A stretch of DNA of 64,000 nucleotides from CAYQJL01 sp964573295 (lineage in GTDB: Bacteria; Eisenbacteria; RBG-16-71-46; CAIMUX01; WJJG01). Position numbers and translations under genes: made by a program. Positions 32,423 to 40,060 of the stretch are shown one piece after another (the first letter of the stretch is position 1; each line of letters begins with the position of its first letter). A model generated the notes under the pieces. It was not told the origin of the DNA and searched no databases. It was given only the letters and a program-made list of their open reading frames with translations. The stretch spans positions 11,899-75,898 of the forward strand of contig CAZNJE010000017.1 of NCBI GenBank assembly GCA_964573295.1. The letters are read 5' to 3'.

Positions 32423-33091
32423 TCAGGGCAAGGAACTCATGTGGAACAACACGCGCAGCTTGCCCCAGGTCGTCAGCTCGGGCTGGGTGCTGGACTGGAA
32501 TGCGTAGTGGACATCGTCGACAAAGGCGAGGTCGTCGAACCAGTCGAGCAGCTCCACCGAATCGAACCACCCGTCCGAGACGATCCCGGCGAAGTGGCCA
32601 TGCCCCTTGTCGCCGAAGTCGGGGGAGGTGAAGACGATCTCACCGTCACGCAGCGCGATGATGCGGATCGCGCCCGGGTAATCGATCGCGATTCCGGTGA
32701 TGGGCCGGTCGAAGGCGATGTGGACCCGGCCATGCCCTTGCATGATCATGCCGTCGGTGGAGAAGAGGTACGGTAAGGCGATATCGTCACCGTCCGAGTA
32801 GGTTGCGCCGACCCACTCGTACTGAGTGGTGATGATCTCGCCAGGCAGAACATCCGCAAACCGATTCGATTGAAGAAGCCCGCTGGTGGCCTGTGCCCAG
32901 GTCTCATAGTCGGTAAAGGTCTGGATCGTGGCCGGACCGGGAACGGTGGTCGGCGGGTCGAGGGGCGCGATGAAAGCGTTGTCGATGTGATCGGCCGCGG
33001 CTTCCGCGGCCAAGAGGCTCCAACCGAACAGGGCCAAGCCGAACAGGGCCAAGCCGAACAGGGCCAAGAAGAGTGCGCCATTCCGATGCAT
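32423..33091 (-). CDS. Secreted protein with WG-x-LF C-terminal motif
   Basis: A 222-residue exported protein of unknown role. The signal peptide has a hydrophobic core built from repeated ALFGL units, made by a 15-bp tandem repeat (33021-33068), and ends LLAAEAAADH. The body has an all-beta pattern: FTDYETWAQATSG and VHIAFDRPITGIAIDYPGA resemble secreted proteins with a single jelly-roll-like domain. The C-terminus PELTTWGKLRVLFHMSSLP parallels TPATWGTVKSLFR of the beta-helix protein. ATG 33091 follows GGGAGG. It diverges from the large secreted gene at 33489. Confidence 0.7.
   Translation of the reverse strand: MHRNGALFLALFGLALFGLALFGWSLLAAEAAADHIDNAFIAPLDPPTTVPGPATIQTFTDYETWAQATSGLLQSNRFADVLPGEIITTQYEWVGATYSDGDDIALPYLFSTDGMIMQGHGRVHIAFDRPITGIAIDYPGAIRIIALRDGEIVFTSPDFGDKGHGHFAGIVSDGWFDSVELLDWFDDLAFVDDVHYAFQSSTQPELTTWGKLRVLFHMSSLP
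33021..33068 (-). repeat. 15-bp tandem repeat inside a signal peptide
   Basis: Three near-identical 15-mers (GCCGAACAGGGCCAA on the plus strand) encode ALFGL repeats in the hydrophobic core of the signal peptide. Confidence 0.85.
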
Positions 33092-33488
33092 GGTGGATCC
33101 TCCCGCGCAATGTCGATGCGTGCATGTCACCTGCTGAGACAGGTGAGTCTCCGGCGTCATGGGCCTAGTTCTTCCATCGGCTTCTTAGGGAGGCGTATGG
33201 AGGATTTGCTGGATGGAGGCGCGTCCGGCTCTGGACGCGGAGGCTACGACGAGAAGCCTACGACGCAAGGCTACGACGAGAGGCTTACGAAGCGAAAGCT
33301 ACCCATGGGTGGCCCAAATCATTCGTATCCAATTGGATACCGACATCGCCTCCGATCGGAGTATTCGGGTTCCTGCTCGAGAGGGTATACTTTGAATCGA
33401 CACTAGATTGCACCGGGGGGCTGGGATTCAGATCAAGTGTTCGCGGCCACCTCATGCGCGCTTTGCCCGTGCCGAAAGGAGGTTCTCT
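33092..33488. other. Divergent intergenic region
   Basis: No gene. It holds an imperfect 15-bp repeat of GGCTACGACGAGA type (33239-33302) and a TATACT hexamer at 33386-33391 that could be a -10 box for the large secreted gene, though its -35 match is weak. Confidence 0.6.
33386..33391 (+). promoter_or_regulatory. Possible -10 element
   Basis: TATACT, about 100 nt upstream of the start at 33489. The hexamer 17 nt further upstream (ATTCGG) is a poor -35 match. Confidence 0.25.
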
Positions 33489-35399
33489 ATGACCCGAAGC
33501 CGTGTGCGATGTTGCTTTCTAGCTGTAGCTTCCCTTGTCTTTGCCGCGGCGCCCCCGGCGGGTGCCGGCGAACTGATCGCCAATGGAGACTTCGAGCTGG
33601 CGCTCGATCAGGGATGGACGCAGGAGATCGATGGATCCGGCTACATCAACCGCAGCACCGGCCTGGATCCTGATCCGGACTACGAGGTTCTCGTCCGCAA
33701 GACCACCGGCACGGGCTTCGTGCAGCTCTATCAGCGAGTGCCATGTCCCACCACCGACCTCGAATTCTCCGCCTCGGTCAAGATCATGGCCAACGCCACG
33801 TCGGAAGCGTGGGCGGGAGCCACGTTGAGGCTGTCCTACGTCGACTATCAGGGGTTCACACTCGGCAGCTCGAACATTTGCGCGCGGACCGGACGCTGTC
33901 CCTGGAACGATAGCGCCACGGAGCATTACATGGAGGTTCCGGCCTACGCCTGGACCGACTACGCGTTCAACTTGAACGACGAGCTTCAAAACGTCCCCGG
34001 CGTGAATCCTGCCGACATCAAAGAGATCGTCATCTCGCTCTATACCGTCGCCTCCGACTGCTGAGGTGCCACCGAGACGGCGGAGGTCTCCGCCGATGAC
34101 ATCTCGCTTACCTTGAGCAGCAGTGATCCCTTCCTCGCTTACACCGACCACCAGGTTCTCGACGATACCGGTATCCTCAATCATCTCGATCCAGGTGAAA
34201 CCGCCCTCCTGGTCGTGGACGTGACCAACTTCGGTCCCGCCGCCCAGGGCGCGCTGGCGACGCTCACGACGTCCAGTTCCTTTGTCGACGTCGTGGACGA
34301 CTACGCCGTCTACGGCGTGATCGGTTCGGGCGAGACAGTCGACAACAGCTCGAATCCCTTCGTGCTGTCCGCTTCCAACGTCGTCCCGCGCGGACACGTG
34401 GCTGCCTTCACGCTCACGGTCGACTACAACGGCGGCCAGACCATTTCGACCTTCCGGCTGTCCATCGGTCAGCTCGACTACTTCGTCTGGGATCCGACTC
34501 CGGACAAGAGTAGCGGCCCGGGCATTCACGAGGCATTGCAGGCATCCGGGAACAGCGGTGGCTGGATGCTGGACCTGCCAGTCGATGAGCTCGAGAAGTA
34601 CGCCACGCTGTGGATCTCGGCCGGCGTCTACGCCAGCAACTACGTCATTCCGAACAACTCACCCGAAGCGACCGCCGTCATCGGCTATCTGAACGCGGGC
34701 GGTTGTGTTTACCTGGAAGGCGCGGACGTCTGGGCCTATGACCCGGGCATCGGGGGGTACAACTTTGGACCGGCCTTCGGCATCACGGGGCAAGCCGATG
34801 GCTCGGGGGATCTCCTGCAGGTGCAGGGCCAGAGCGGAACCTTCACCGATGGCGTGGCCATGTACTACGGGGGGGAGAACGACTACATCGATCGCCTGGG
34901 TGCGGTGGGCACGGGATTTCCGATCTTGAAGAACAGCTCTCCCTTCTACTACTGCGGGGTCGCGAACGAGACGGGCGTCTATCGCACCGTGGGCACCTCC
35001 TTCGAGTTTGCCCACCTGGTCGACGACGCATCGCCTTCGACCAGAGCCGAGCTGGCTCAGGCGATCATGGAGTTCTTCCTACCGGTAGATCCAGCCGGTG
35101 TGCCGGGGGCCGGCGGTGCGGTCGCGGGTACGCACATTGCCCTTCAGGGACCGAATCTGCTGGCCAGCGGTGTCCCCGCGCAAACGGGGCTCGTGCTCAG
35201 CGTGGCGCGGGATGCGGGTGTGCGGGTCGAGCTTTTGGATGTGACGGGCCGCCGCGTGCAGACCTTGCTCTCGGGCCGCTGTGAGCCCGGCGACTACCAT
35301 CTGGATCTGCGGTCACCTGGGATCGGTAGTGGGGTGTACTTCCTCCGCGCCGCGAGTGACGGTGCGGCCGTGAATCGGCGGGTGCTGATCACGCGATAG
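33489..35399 (+). CDS. Large secreted protein with FlgD-like C-terminal domain and in-frame TGA (candidate selenoprotein)
   Basis: A 637-codon frame from ATG 33489 (AAGGAGG upstream) broken only by TGA at codon 192 (34062-34064). The part before it has a signal peptide (RVRCCFLAVASLVFAAAPPAGAG) and a carbohydrate-binding-like beta-sandwich beginning LIANGDFELALDQGW and ending VASDC. The part after begins GATETAEVSADDISL, which continues the same domain, then reads into a CARDB-like segment, a Rossmann-like middle region and a FlgD-type Ig domain ending NRRVLITR. TGA would put a residue directly after Cys191. A hairpin with a GGUC loop lies 20 nt after the TGA, and a selenium operon lies 0.4 kb downstream. 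Recoding to selenocysteine is possible; a nonsense mutation or sequence error is the alternative. As annotated without recoding this is two pieces, 33489-34064 and 34065-35399. Confidence 0.7.
34062..34095 (+). promoter_or_regulatory. In-frame TGA and downstream SECIS-like hairpin
   Basis: After TGA (34062-34064) and a 20-nt interval comes the loop GGTC (34085-34088), held by arms CGGCGGA (34078-34084) and TCCGCCG (34089-34095). A 7-bp stem, a GGUC loop and this distance fall within the usual description of bacterial SECIS elements (about 16-37 nt to a small loop with an early G). The fdhF element of E. coli has the same GGUC loop. GC-rich sequence can form such stems by chance. Confidence 0.4.
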
Positions 35400-35425
35400 T
35401 GTCATCATAGACGCAATAGACGCAA

Positions 35426-35451
35426 CACGGGCTCGCGAAGGCGAGCCCGTG
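35426..35451. terminator. Bidirectional hairpin terminator
   Basis: CACGGGCTCGC-GAAG-GCGAGCCCGTG: an 11-bp perfect stem with a 4-nt loop lying between the convergent secreted-protein and ferredoxin genes. There is no strong U-tract on either side. Confidence 0.7.
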
Positions 35452-35480
35452 CGCAAATCATTCCAATCGGGTGCCGGGTG

Positions 35481-35654
35481 CTAGGCGGGCGAGATCGCGT
35501 CCACCGGGCACTCGCCGACACAGGCTTCGCAATCGGTGCAGAGATCGGGATCGATCTTGTAGGAGTCTTCCCCTTCCGAGATCGCCTCGACCGGGCAGAC
35601 AGCCTCGCACGCACCGCAGGAAGTGCAGAGTTCAGGATCAATCTTGTGCGCCAT
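35481..35654 (-). CDS. 2[4Fe-4S] ferredoxin
   Basis: A 57-residue bacterial-type ferredoxin carrying electrons at low potential. It has two CxxCxxCxxxCP clusters: CTSCGACEAVCP (residues 10-21) and CTDCEACVGECP (residues 40-51), in a duplicated fold, MAHKIDPEL and YKIDPDL leading each half. AGGAGG precedes ATG 35654 and the stop is TAG at 35483. It stands between the selenium operon and the hairpin terminator. Its partner enzyme is not in this window. Confidence 0.95.
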   Translation of the reverse strand: MAHKIDPELCTSCGACEAVCPVEAISEGEDSYKIDPDLCTDCEACVGECPVDAISPA

Positions 35655-35803
35655 GGTTCTATCCTCCTCTTATGGGTTGCCGCACATCGACCGCACATAG
35701 TATCGGCAGTGCCGGATGTCCCGCAAGGACAGAGATAAGTCCACCAATATAATAGACTATGTCTCGGTTCCGCGTCTCGGTTCCATGCACCCGACGCTGG
35801 GGA

Positions 35804-36052
35804 TCACCCAGACGGGTGAAGATCGTGAAGAGCCGCTATCTCGACGCGGGCTTCTTTCAGTAGATCCCGGCAGGCCCCTTGCGCTTCCCGATCAATACGC
35901 AGGCAGACACCGCAGTCCGAGCTCAAGTGCCGCGGCACCGGCATGAGCTTGACGCGACGGCCGGCCCGCCCGAGCACCTTCTCGGCCCGGATGGCATGAT
36001 TGCTGGTGTGAAACAGGATCACCGCGAAGGATCCCTGCTCGTGGCCATTCAT
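35804..36052 (-). CDS. DUF3343 / Se-S carrier-like protein
   Basis: An 82-residue protein of the DUF3343 family (PF11823, named Se/S-carrier-like). Seen: VILFHTSNHAIRAEKVLGRAG, KLMPVPRHLSSDCGVCLRID and a C-terminal helical end. The conserved Cys lies in SSDCGVC and could carry selenium or sulfur; this last step is an inference. ATG 36052 follows GGGGAGG. The 35-bp gap after the desulfurase gene and the shared direction put it in one operon with yedE, yedF and the desulfurase, which is the typical company of this family. Confidence 0.85.
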   Translation of the reverse strand: MNGHEQGSFAVILFHTSNHAIRAEKVLGRAGRRVKLMPVPRHLSSDCGVCLRIDREAQGACRDLLKEARVEIAALHDLHPSG

Positions 36053-36086
36053 GGTCCTCCCCTCATGGTCCTCCCCCTCACTGAGT

Positions 36087-37250
36087 TCACTGTCTGGAAG
36101 CCAGCAACCGCACCGCATCGATGGCCTGGGCGACCTCGCCAGCGGTTGTGAAGGCGCCAGCCGCGAAGCGGACGGTTCCTCCGGGCGCGCTTCCCAAGGT
36201 GCGATGCGCCGCGGGAGCGCAGTGTAGCCCTACCCGGCACATCACGCCGAAGTCCTCATCCAATCGCAAGCCGACGTCGGAGCTTTCCCGGCCGGCGATA
36301 TTGAACGAAACCGTCGCGACCCGGCGGCCCGCTTCAGGCGAGCCGTACACCGTGACGCCACCGATTGCCGCCAATCCATCCAGCAACGCCGCCGCGTGCT
36401 CGATGGCGCGTTCTCGCAGGCGATCGATTCCCTGGGCCGTGATCCAGCGGACGCCCGCCAACAAGCCCGCGAGCCCGACGACATTGAGGGTGCCGCTCTC
36501 GTACTTGTCCGGAAGGAAGTCCGGCTGATGCTCCCGCTCGGAGCGGCTTCCCGTGCCACCCTGATGGAGAGACGCGATGCAGTCCGGATCGGCTCGCTCT
36601 CCGAAGACCAATCCACCCGTGCCGGTCGGGCCGCCGAGGGCTTTGTGTCCGGTGAATGCGAGCAGATCAATCGCGTCCCGCTCCATGTCGATCGGGACGA
36701 TCCCCGCCGTGGTTGCCGCATCGAGCAGGACAAGCACCCCATGGCGTCTGGCGATGCGCCCGATTTCGGCTACCGGCTGGATCGTCCCCACGACGTTCGA
36801 GGCGTGGCCGATCACGATCAGCCGGGTGGTCGGGTCGATGCGCCGTTCGACCTCGGCCGGATCGACCTCGCCCCACGGGGAGCAGGGAGCGACCGAGACG
36901 GCGACCCCGCGCGACTCGAGGAGACGCAGGGGCCGCATCACCGCGTTATGCTCCATGGAGGTGGTCACGACGTGATCACCGGGACGGAGCAAGCCATGCA
37001 GGGCGAGATTGATCGCCTCGGTCGCGTTCAGGCCGAAGGTGACCCGCATCGGATCGGGGCAAGCCACGAGAGAGGCGATCTCCTCGCGCAGGTCGTAGAC
37101 GATCCGGCCGGCTGCGATCGACCGGCGGTGGCCGGCCCGTCCGGGGTTGGCGCCCACCTCCTCCAGGAACCGCGTCATGGCCTCGGCCACCCCGGGCGGC
37201 TTCGGCCATGACGTGGCCGCATTGTCCAGGTAGATCACCGAATCGGTCAC
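36087..37250 (-). CDS. Class V aminotransferase, cysteine desulfurase / selenocysteine lyase-like
   Basis: A 387-residue PLP enzyme releasing sulfur from cysteine or selenium from selenocysteine. Seen: YLDNAATSWPKPPGV at the N-terminus, TTSMEHNAVMRPL, VIGHASNVVGTIQPV, LLAFTGHKALGGPTGTG with the PLP Lys, and VGLHCAPAAH with the reactive Cys. It starts with GTG, whose GTGA overlaps the stop of the yedF-like gene, so translation is coupled. The Csd type next to yedE and yedF is usual for selenium trafficking. Sequence alone does not decide between the two substrates. Confidence 0.9.
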   Translation of the reverse strand: MTDSVIYLDNAATSWPKPPGVAEAMTRFLEEVGANPGRAGHRRSIAAGRIVYDLREEIASLVACPDPMRVTFGLNATEAINLALHGLLRPGDHVVTTSMEHNAVMRPLRLLESRGVAVSVAPCSPWGEVDPAEVERRIDPTTRLIVIGHASNVVGTIQPVAEIGRIARRHGVLVLLDAATTAGIVPIDMERDAIDLLAFTGHKALGGPTGTGGLVFGERADPDCIASLHQGGTGSRSEREHQPDFLPDKYESGTLNVVGLAGLLAGVRWITAQGIDRLRERAIEHAAALLDGLAAIGGVTVYGSPEAGRRVATVSFNIAGRESSDVGLRLDEDFGVMCRVGLHCAPAAHRTLGSAPGGTVRFAAGAFTTAGEVAQAIDAVRLLASRQ

Positions 37251-37468
37251 GACGACCTCGTGATCAACAGCCGAAATCCGTCGCCCTCTTCGTTGATTTC
37301 CACCGAACAGCCCATTGATTGCGCCGTCCGGCGAACGTTCTCCCGCGAGGTGACCGACTCGACCAGCACCTCGAGCTGGCCAGTGGCCCCCAGGGTGGCA
37401 ATGGCCTTCCGCGCCCGCAGAACGGGCTCGGGACAGGACAGACCGCGTGCGTCTACTTGAATCATCAT
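37247..37468 (-). CDS. yedF: TusA/YedF-type sulfur or selenium carrier
   Basis: A 73-residue TusA-fold protein. The motif DARGLSCPEPVLRARKAI contains the CPxP signature whose Cys carries persulfide or perselenide. ATG 37468 has GGGAGGG upstream (37465 is equally possible). It begins 2 nt past the yedE stop and overlaps the desulfurase start. Full YedF proteins have a second DsrE-like domain; here only the TusA half is present, so TusA-like is equally valid. Context favours the selenium role. Confidence 0.87.
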   Translation of the reverse strand: MMIQVDARGLSCPEPVLRARKAIATLGATGQLEVLVESVTSRENVRRTAQSMGCSVEINEEGDGFRLLITRSS

Positions 37469-37469
37469 C

Positions 37470-38573
37470 CTAACCCTCCCACTTCTCGCGCATGGTGAAT
37501 CCAATCACAAGACAGAAGACGACACCGACCACGACCGCGATCTGTCCGTTCGGGTCGGGGCCGCCGACGACCAGTGCGCCATCCACCACTTTGTCGGGCA
37601 CGCCGGCCAGGGCCCAGTTGTGGGCGAACGCGGCGCCGGTGATCATGCCCAGCACGAAGACGGCCGCATCGCCGTCTCCCTCGCCCGAGAGAAAGAGCTG
37701 CCGTCCCGGGCATCCGCCGGCCAGGGCGAAGGCGAGCCCGGCCAGCACCATGCCCGCGAAGTTCCAGAGATGATTGCTGTGGGCTACCTTCTGGGCGGCG
37801 AATCCCCAGCTCACCTGGCCCAAGAGAAGATTGACGGCAAAGGCGACGACCAACAGCGCCGCCACACCGCTGATGAGGTGAACGTCGCGCGCCAAGATGA
37901 TGTCACGCACGGATCCCATTGTGCAGAAGCGGGTGCGTTGAGCCAGGAAGCCGATCACCAGCCCCGCGCCGAGCGAGATGAGCACGGGCGCGAACATCGC
38001 GCCCGGACCCTTCTCGCTATAGAAGAGCAAGCCTGAGTGGACGAGCGCCAGCAGGGCCAGCAGGCCCATGAAGGCCGGCATGAGCCAGCCGACCGGCTTG
38101 TTGCGATGAGACCGCCCCAGCGAATAGCCCTGCCTGAGGAAGGCGACGCCGCCGGCGATGCCGGCTGTCAGGCCGGCGAGTCCCACGATGGCGTTGAGAT
38201 CACCGCCCGCCAGACGAAGCAAGGCCCTCCAGGGACAACCCAGGAACGCCAGGGCACCGATCATTGCGAAGATGCCCAGGAAGAACCGCGCGATCGGCGC
38301 CGATCCGGTGCGAGACTTGAACTCCCCGAAGAGCGCAGCGGCCACGAAGGATCCCAGCACGAACCCTGGGATCTCGGGGCGTAGGTACTGGACCACGCCG
38401 GCCCGGTGCCAGCCGAGCGCACCGGCGATATCGCGCTCGAAGCAGGCCACGCAGATGCCCATGTTCGGTGGGTTGCCCCATTTCTGCAAGAGAGCCGCCA
38501 GCAGACCAATGGCGGTGCCGACGGTGATGATCCCCGCGCGCGAGGCAAAGAAACGTAACGAAGAATCACGCAT
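37470..38573 (-). CDS. yedE: YedE-family putative selenium transporter
   Basis: A 367-residue membrane protein of the YeeE/YedE family, in the subgroup placed with selenium genes. Seen: NMGICVACFERDIAGALG near residue 35, YLRPEIPGFVLGSF, FLGCPWRALLRLAGGDLNAIVGLAGL, RTRFCTMGSVRDIILARD and LAGGCPGRQLFLSGEGDGDA, each with the conserved Cys, and about nine or ten hydrophobic helices. ATG 38573 follows GAGGAGG. It heads the operon yedE-yedF-desulfurase-Se/S carrier. Import of a selenium species is a family-level assignment, not shown experimentally here. Confidence 0.88.
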   Translation of the reverse strand: MRDSSLRFFASRAGIITVGTAIGLLAALLQKWGNPPNMGICVACFERDIAGALGWHRAGVVQYLRPEIPGFVLGSFVAAALFGEFKSRTGSAPIARFFLGIFAMIGALAFLGCPWRALLRLAGGDLNAIVGLAGLTAGIAGGVAFLRQGYSLGRSHRNKPVGWLMPAFMGLLALLALVHSGLLFYSEKGPGAMFAPVLISLGAGLVIGFLAQRTRFCTMGSVRDIILARDVHLISGVAALLVVAFAVNLLLGQVSWGFAAQKVAHSNHLWNFAGMVLAGLAFALAGGCPGRQLFLSGEGDGDAAVFVLGMITGAAFAHNWALAGVPDKVVDGALVVGGPDPNGQIAVVVGVVFCLVIGFTMREKWEG

Positions 38574-38613
38574 GCAACGTCCTCCTCTGTACTCGTGCAT
38601 GTGTACCGATCTA

Positions 38614-38631
38614 CGTGTTCGCGCGAACACG
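38614..38631. promoter_or_regulatory. 18-bp perfect palindrome upstream of the selenium operon
   Basis: CGTGTTCGC-GCGAACACG, 9+9 bp without mismatch, 41 nt upstream of the yedE start. The position suits an operator or an RNA stem; no regulator is known. Confidence 0.5.
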
Positions 38632-39050
38632 CAGGCACATACACCGTCCTTGCCCGGCCAGGGCGAGGACGGATGCACTCACGGCCAGTCCCGGCCGGCC
38701 GTGATCAGAGAGAACGCATCGAGGGGATCCCGAACGGAGGCTCCATCACGACCAGCGGGTACGGTCAGCCCGCGGGCGCCAACCGGCGCCCGGTCGTGAC
38801 AATCAGGTTTGAGAGCGGATCAGTTGAATCAAACCGCTGATCACTACCTGAGTCCTCCTTTCTCGGATTGGGTGGGATTGTAGATCTGCTTTCGCGCGTC
38901 GTCGCTTGTGAAAGCGGGCAAACGCGCGTATGGACAGAGTATGCGGGTTCCAGTACGGCGTGTCTATCCTCTTGTGATCCGCTCGGGAAGCAGCGCGGGA
39001 TCGAGAATTCGCCCGGCTTTGGTCAGCCCGCATGCGGCATGGCCGGCCTC

Positions 39051-39131
39051 CAGGCTCCGCGGTCCAGGAGCGACTGTCAGGCTCCGTCGTCCACGGGCGA
39101 CTGTCAGGCTCCGCTGACCACGTGCCATTGT
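39051..39131 (+). repeat. 27-bp tandem repeat, three copies
   Basis: Units at 39051, 39078 and 39105 share CAGGCTCCG at the start and ACTGT or ATTGT at the end, with variable middles. Confidence 0.8.
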
Positions 39132-39223
39132 CAGCTTTCCTTCTTCCGTGGATAACACTCGTGGGAGAAGCCGATCGCAGCACGGTCGAGTTCTATAAAC
39201 CATTCGATATCAGTAAGTTAAGT

Positions 39224-39243
39224 TTTTTGCCCCGGGGCAAAAA
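39224..39243. other. 20-bp palindrome, possible terminator or operator
   Basis: TTTTTGCCCCGGGGCAAAAA is perfectly self-complementary. As RNA it gives an 8-bp stem with flanking A/U runs on both sides, as in bidirectional terminators, but no gene ends close by. Confidence 0.45.
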
Positions 39244-39285
39244 TGTAGATACAATGTTGCAACACGGACCGCGACACAGGCGACT

Positions 39286-39335
39286 AGGGTCGGTCACAGT
39301 GCCTGCATGTAGGGTCGGTCACAGTGCCTGCATGT
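39286..39335 (+). repeat. Perfect 25-bp tandem duplication
   Basis: Two identical adjacent 25-bp copies (39286-39310 and 39311-39335), beginning AGGGTCGGTC and ending CTGCATGT. Confidence 0.9.
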
Positions 39336-39530
39336 GGCGTGAGTTTCTGTCTGGTTCCCCGCCGCCCGCTCGGGCGACCCGCAGCGGTGCGACCGGCCCG
39401 ACCTGATCCATTGTAGATGGGCCCTCCGGGGGACCCCCATAAGGCCTTTTGCCTCAACTGGATCTGGCCTAGGCTACACGGTGTCTGCTGGGTGAATCGA
39501 GATGTTCTGTATCAGGAGGGAGACGGCGAG

Positions 39531-39965
39531 ATGTCACGACGCATAGTCGCGCTGGCACTGGTGTTGGGGGGGGGCGGCCTGGCGCTGGTCCCCATGGCCT
39601 GTGATGACGATAGCACCGCACCCGACTACTCCCGCCCCGCTGCGGTGACCCTCTCGACGGCTTCGGTGGCGAGCAGTTCGGTTACCCTGAGGTGGCTGGC
39701 GCCCGGTGACGACGGAACCGAGGGCCGGGCTTCGGTCTACGACCTGCGTTACTCGGTGACGCCCAATCTCGTGGCGAACTGGTGGGATTCGGTGGCGACT
39801 CCCTTCGAGGGTGAGCCCCGGCCGGCTCTTCCCGGAGAGATCGACAGCATTGCCGTTGGCGGCCTGGCCCCCGCAACGACCTACTACTTCGCGTTGCGAA
39901 CCGGCGATGAGGTGCCCAACTGGTCGGCGATCTCGAACGTTCATGAGGAGATGACTCTTCCATAG
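39531..39965 (+). CDS. Lipoprotein with fibronectin type III domain
   Basis: A 144-residue exported lipoprotein. The signal sequence ends in the lipobox LVPMAC (Cys24), so it is likely to be lipid-anchored. The rest is one FN3 domain: PAAVTLSTASVASSSVTLRW, YDLRYSV and ATTYYFALRTGDEVPNWSAISN are its typical strands. ATG 39531 follows AGGAGGGAGACGG. It leads the rightward glycan-related cluster. The partner is unknown. Confidence 0.82.
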   Translation: MSRRIVALALVLGGGGLALVPMACDDDSTAPDYSRPAAVTLSTASVASSSVTLRWLAPGDDGTEGRASVYDLRYSVTPNLVANWWDSVATPFEGEPRPALPGEIDSIAVGGLAPATTYYFALRTGDEVPNWSAISNVHEEMTLP

Positions 39966-40060
39966 GTATCCTACCGATGACGCGACGCCGACACGGTTCT
40001 CCGGGGGCCCGCCGATGACGCCGACACGGTTCTCAACGGTCTACGTCCGAAGGAGGTGGC

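Larger units (their letters stand above)
38574..39530. other. Divergent spacer upstream of yedE
   Basis: No gene is supported in these 957 bp, and no tRNA-Sec-like sequence was seen. It contains the palindrome at 38614-38631, a 27-bp tandem repeat (39051-39131), a 20-bp palindrome (39224-39243) and a perfect 25-bp duplication (39286-39335). Confidence 0.7.

Noticed and set aside
33489..35399. Stop-codon reassignment (TGA or TAG as sense)
   Set aside because: Many genes here end normally at TGA and TAG, for example dnaA, gyrB, ileS and the ferredoxin, so genome-wide reassignment does not fit.
39051..39335. Possible CRISPR array
   Set aside because: Repeats are contiguous without unique spacers and no cas genes are nearby; they are tandem repeats.
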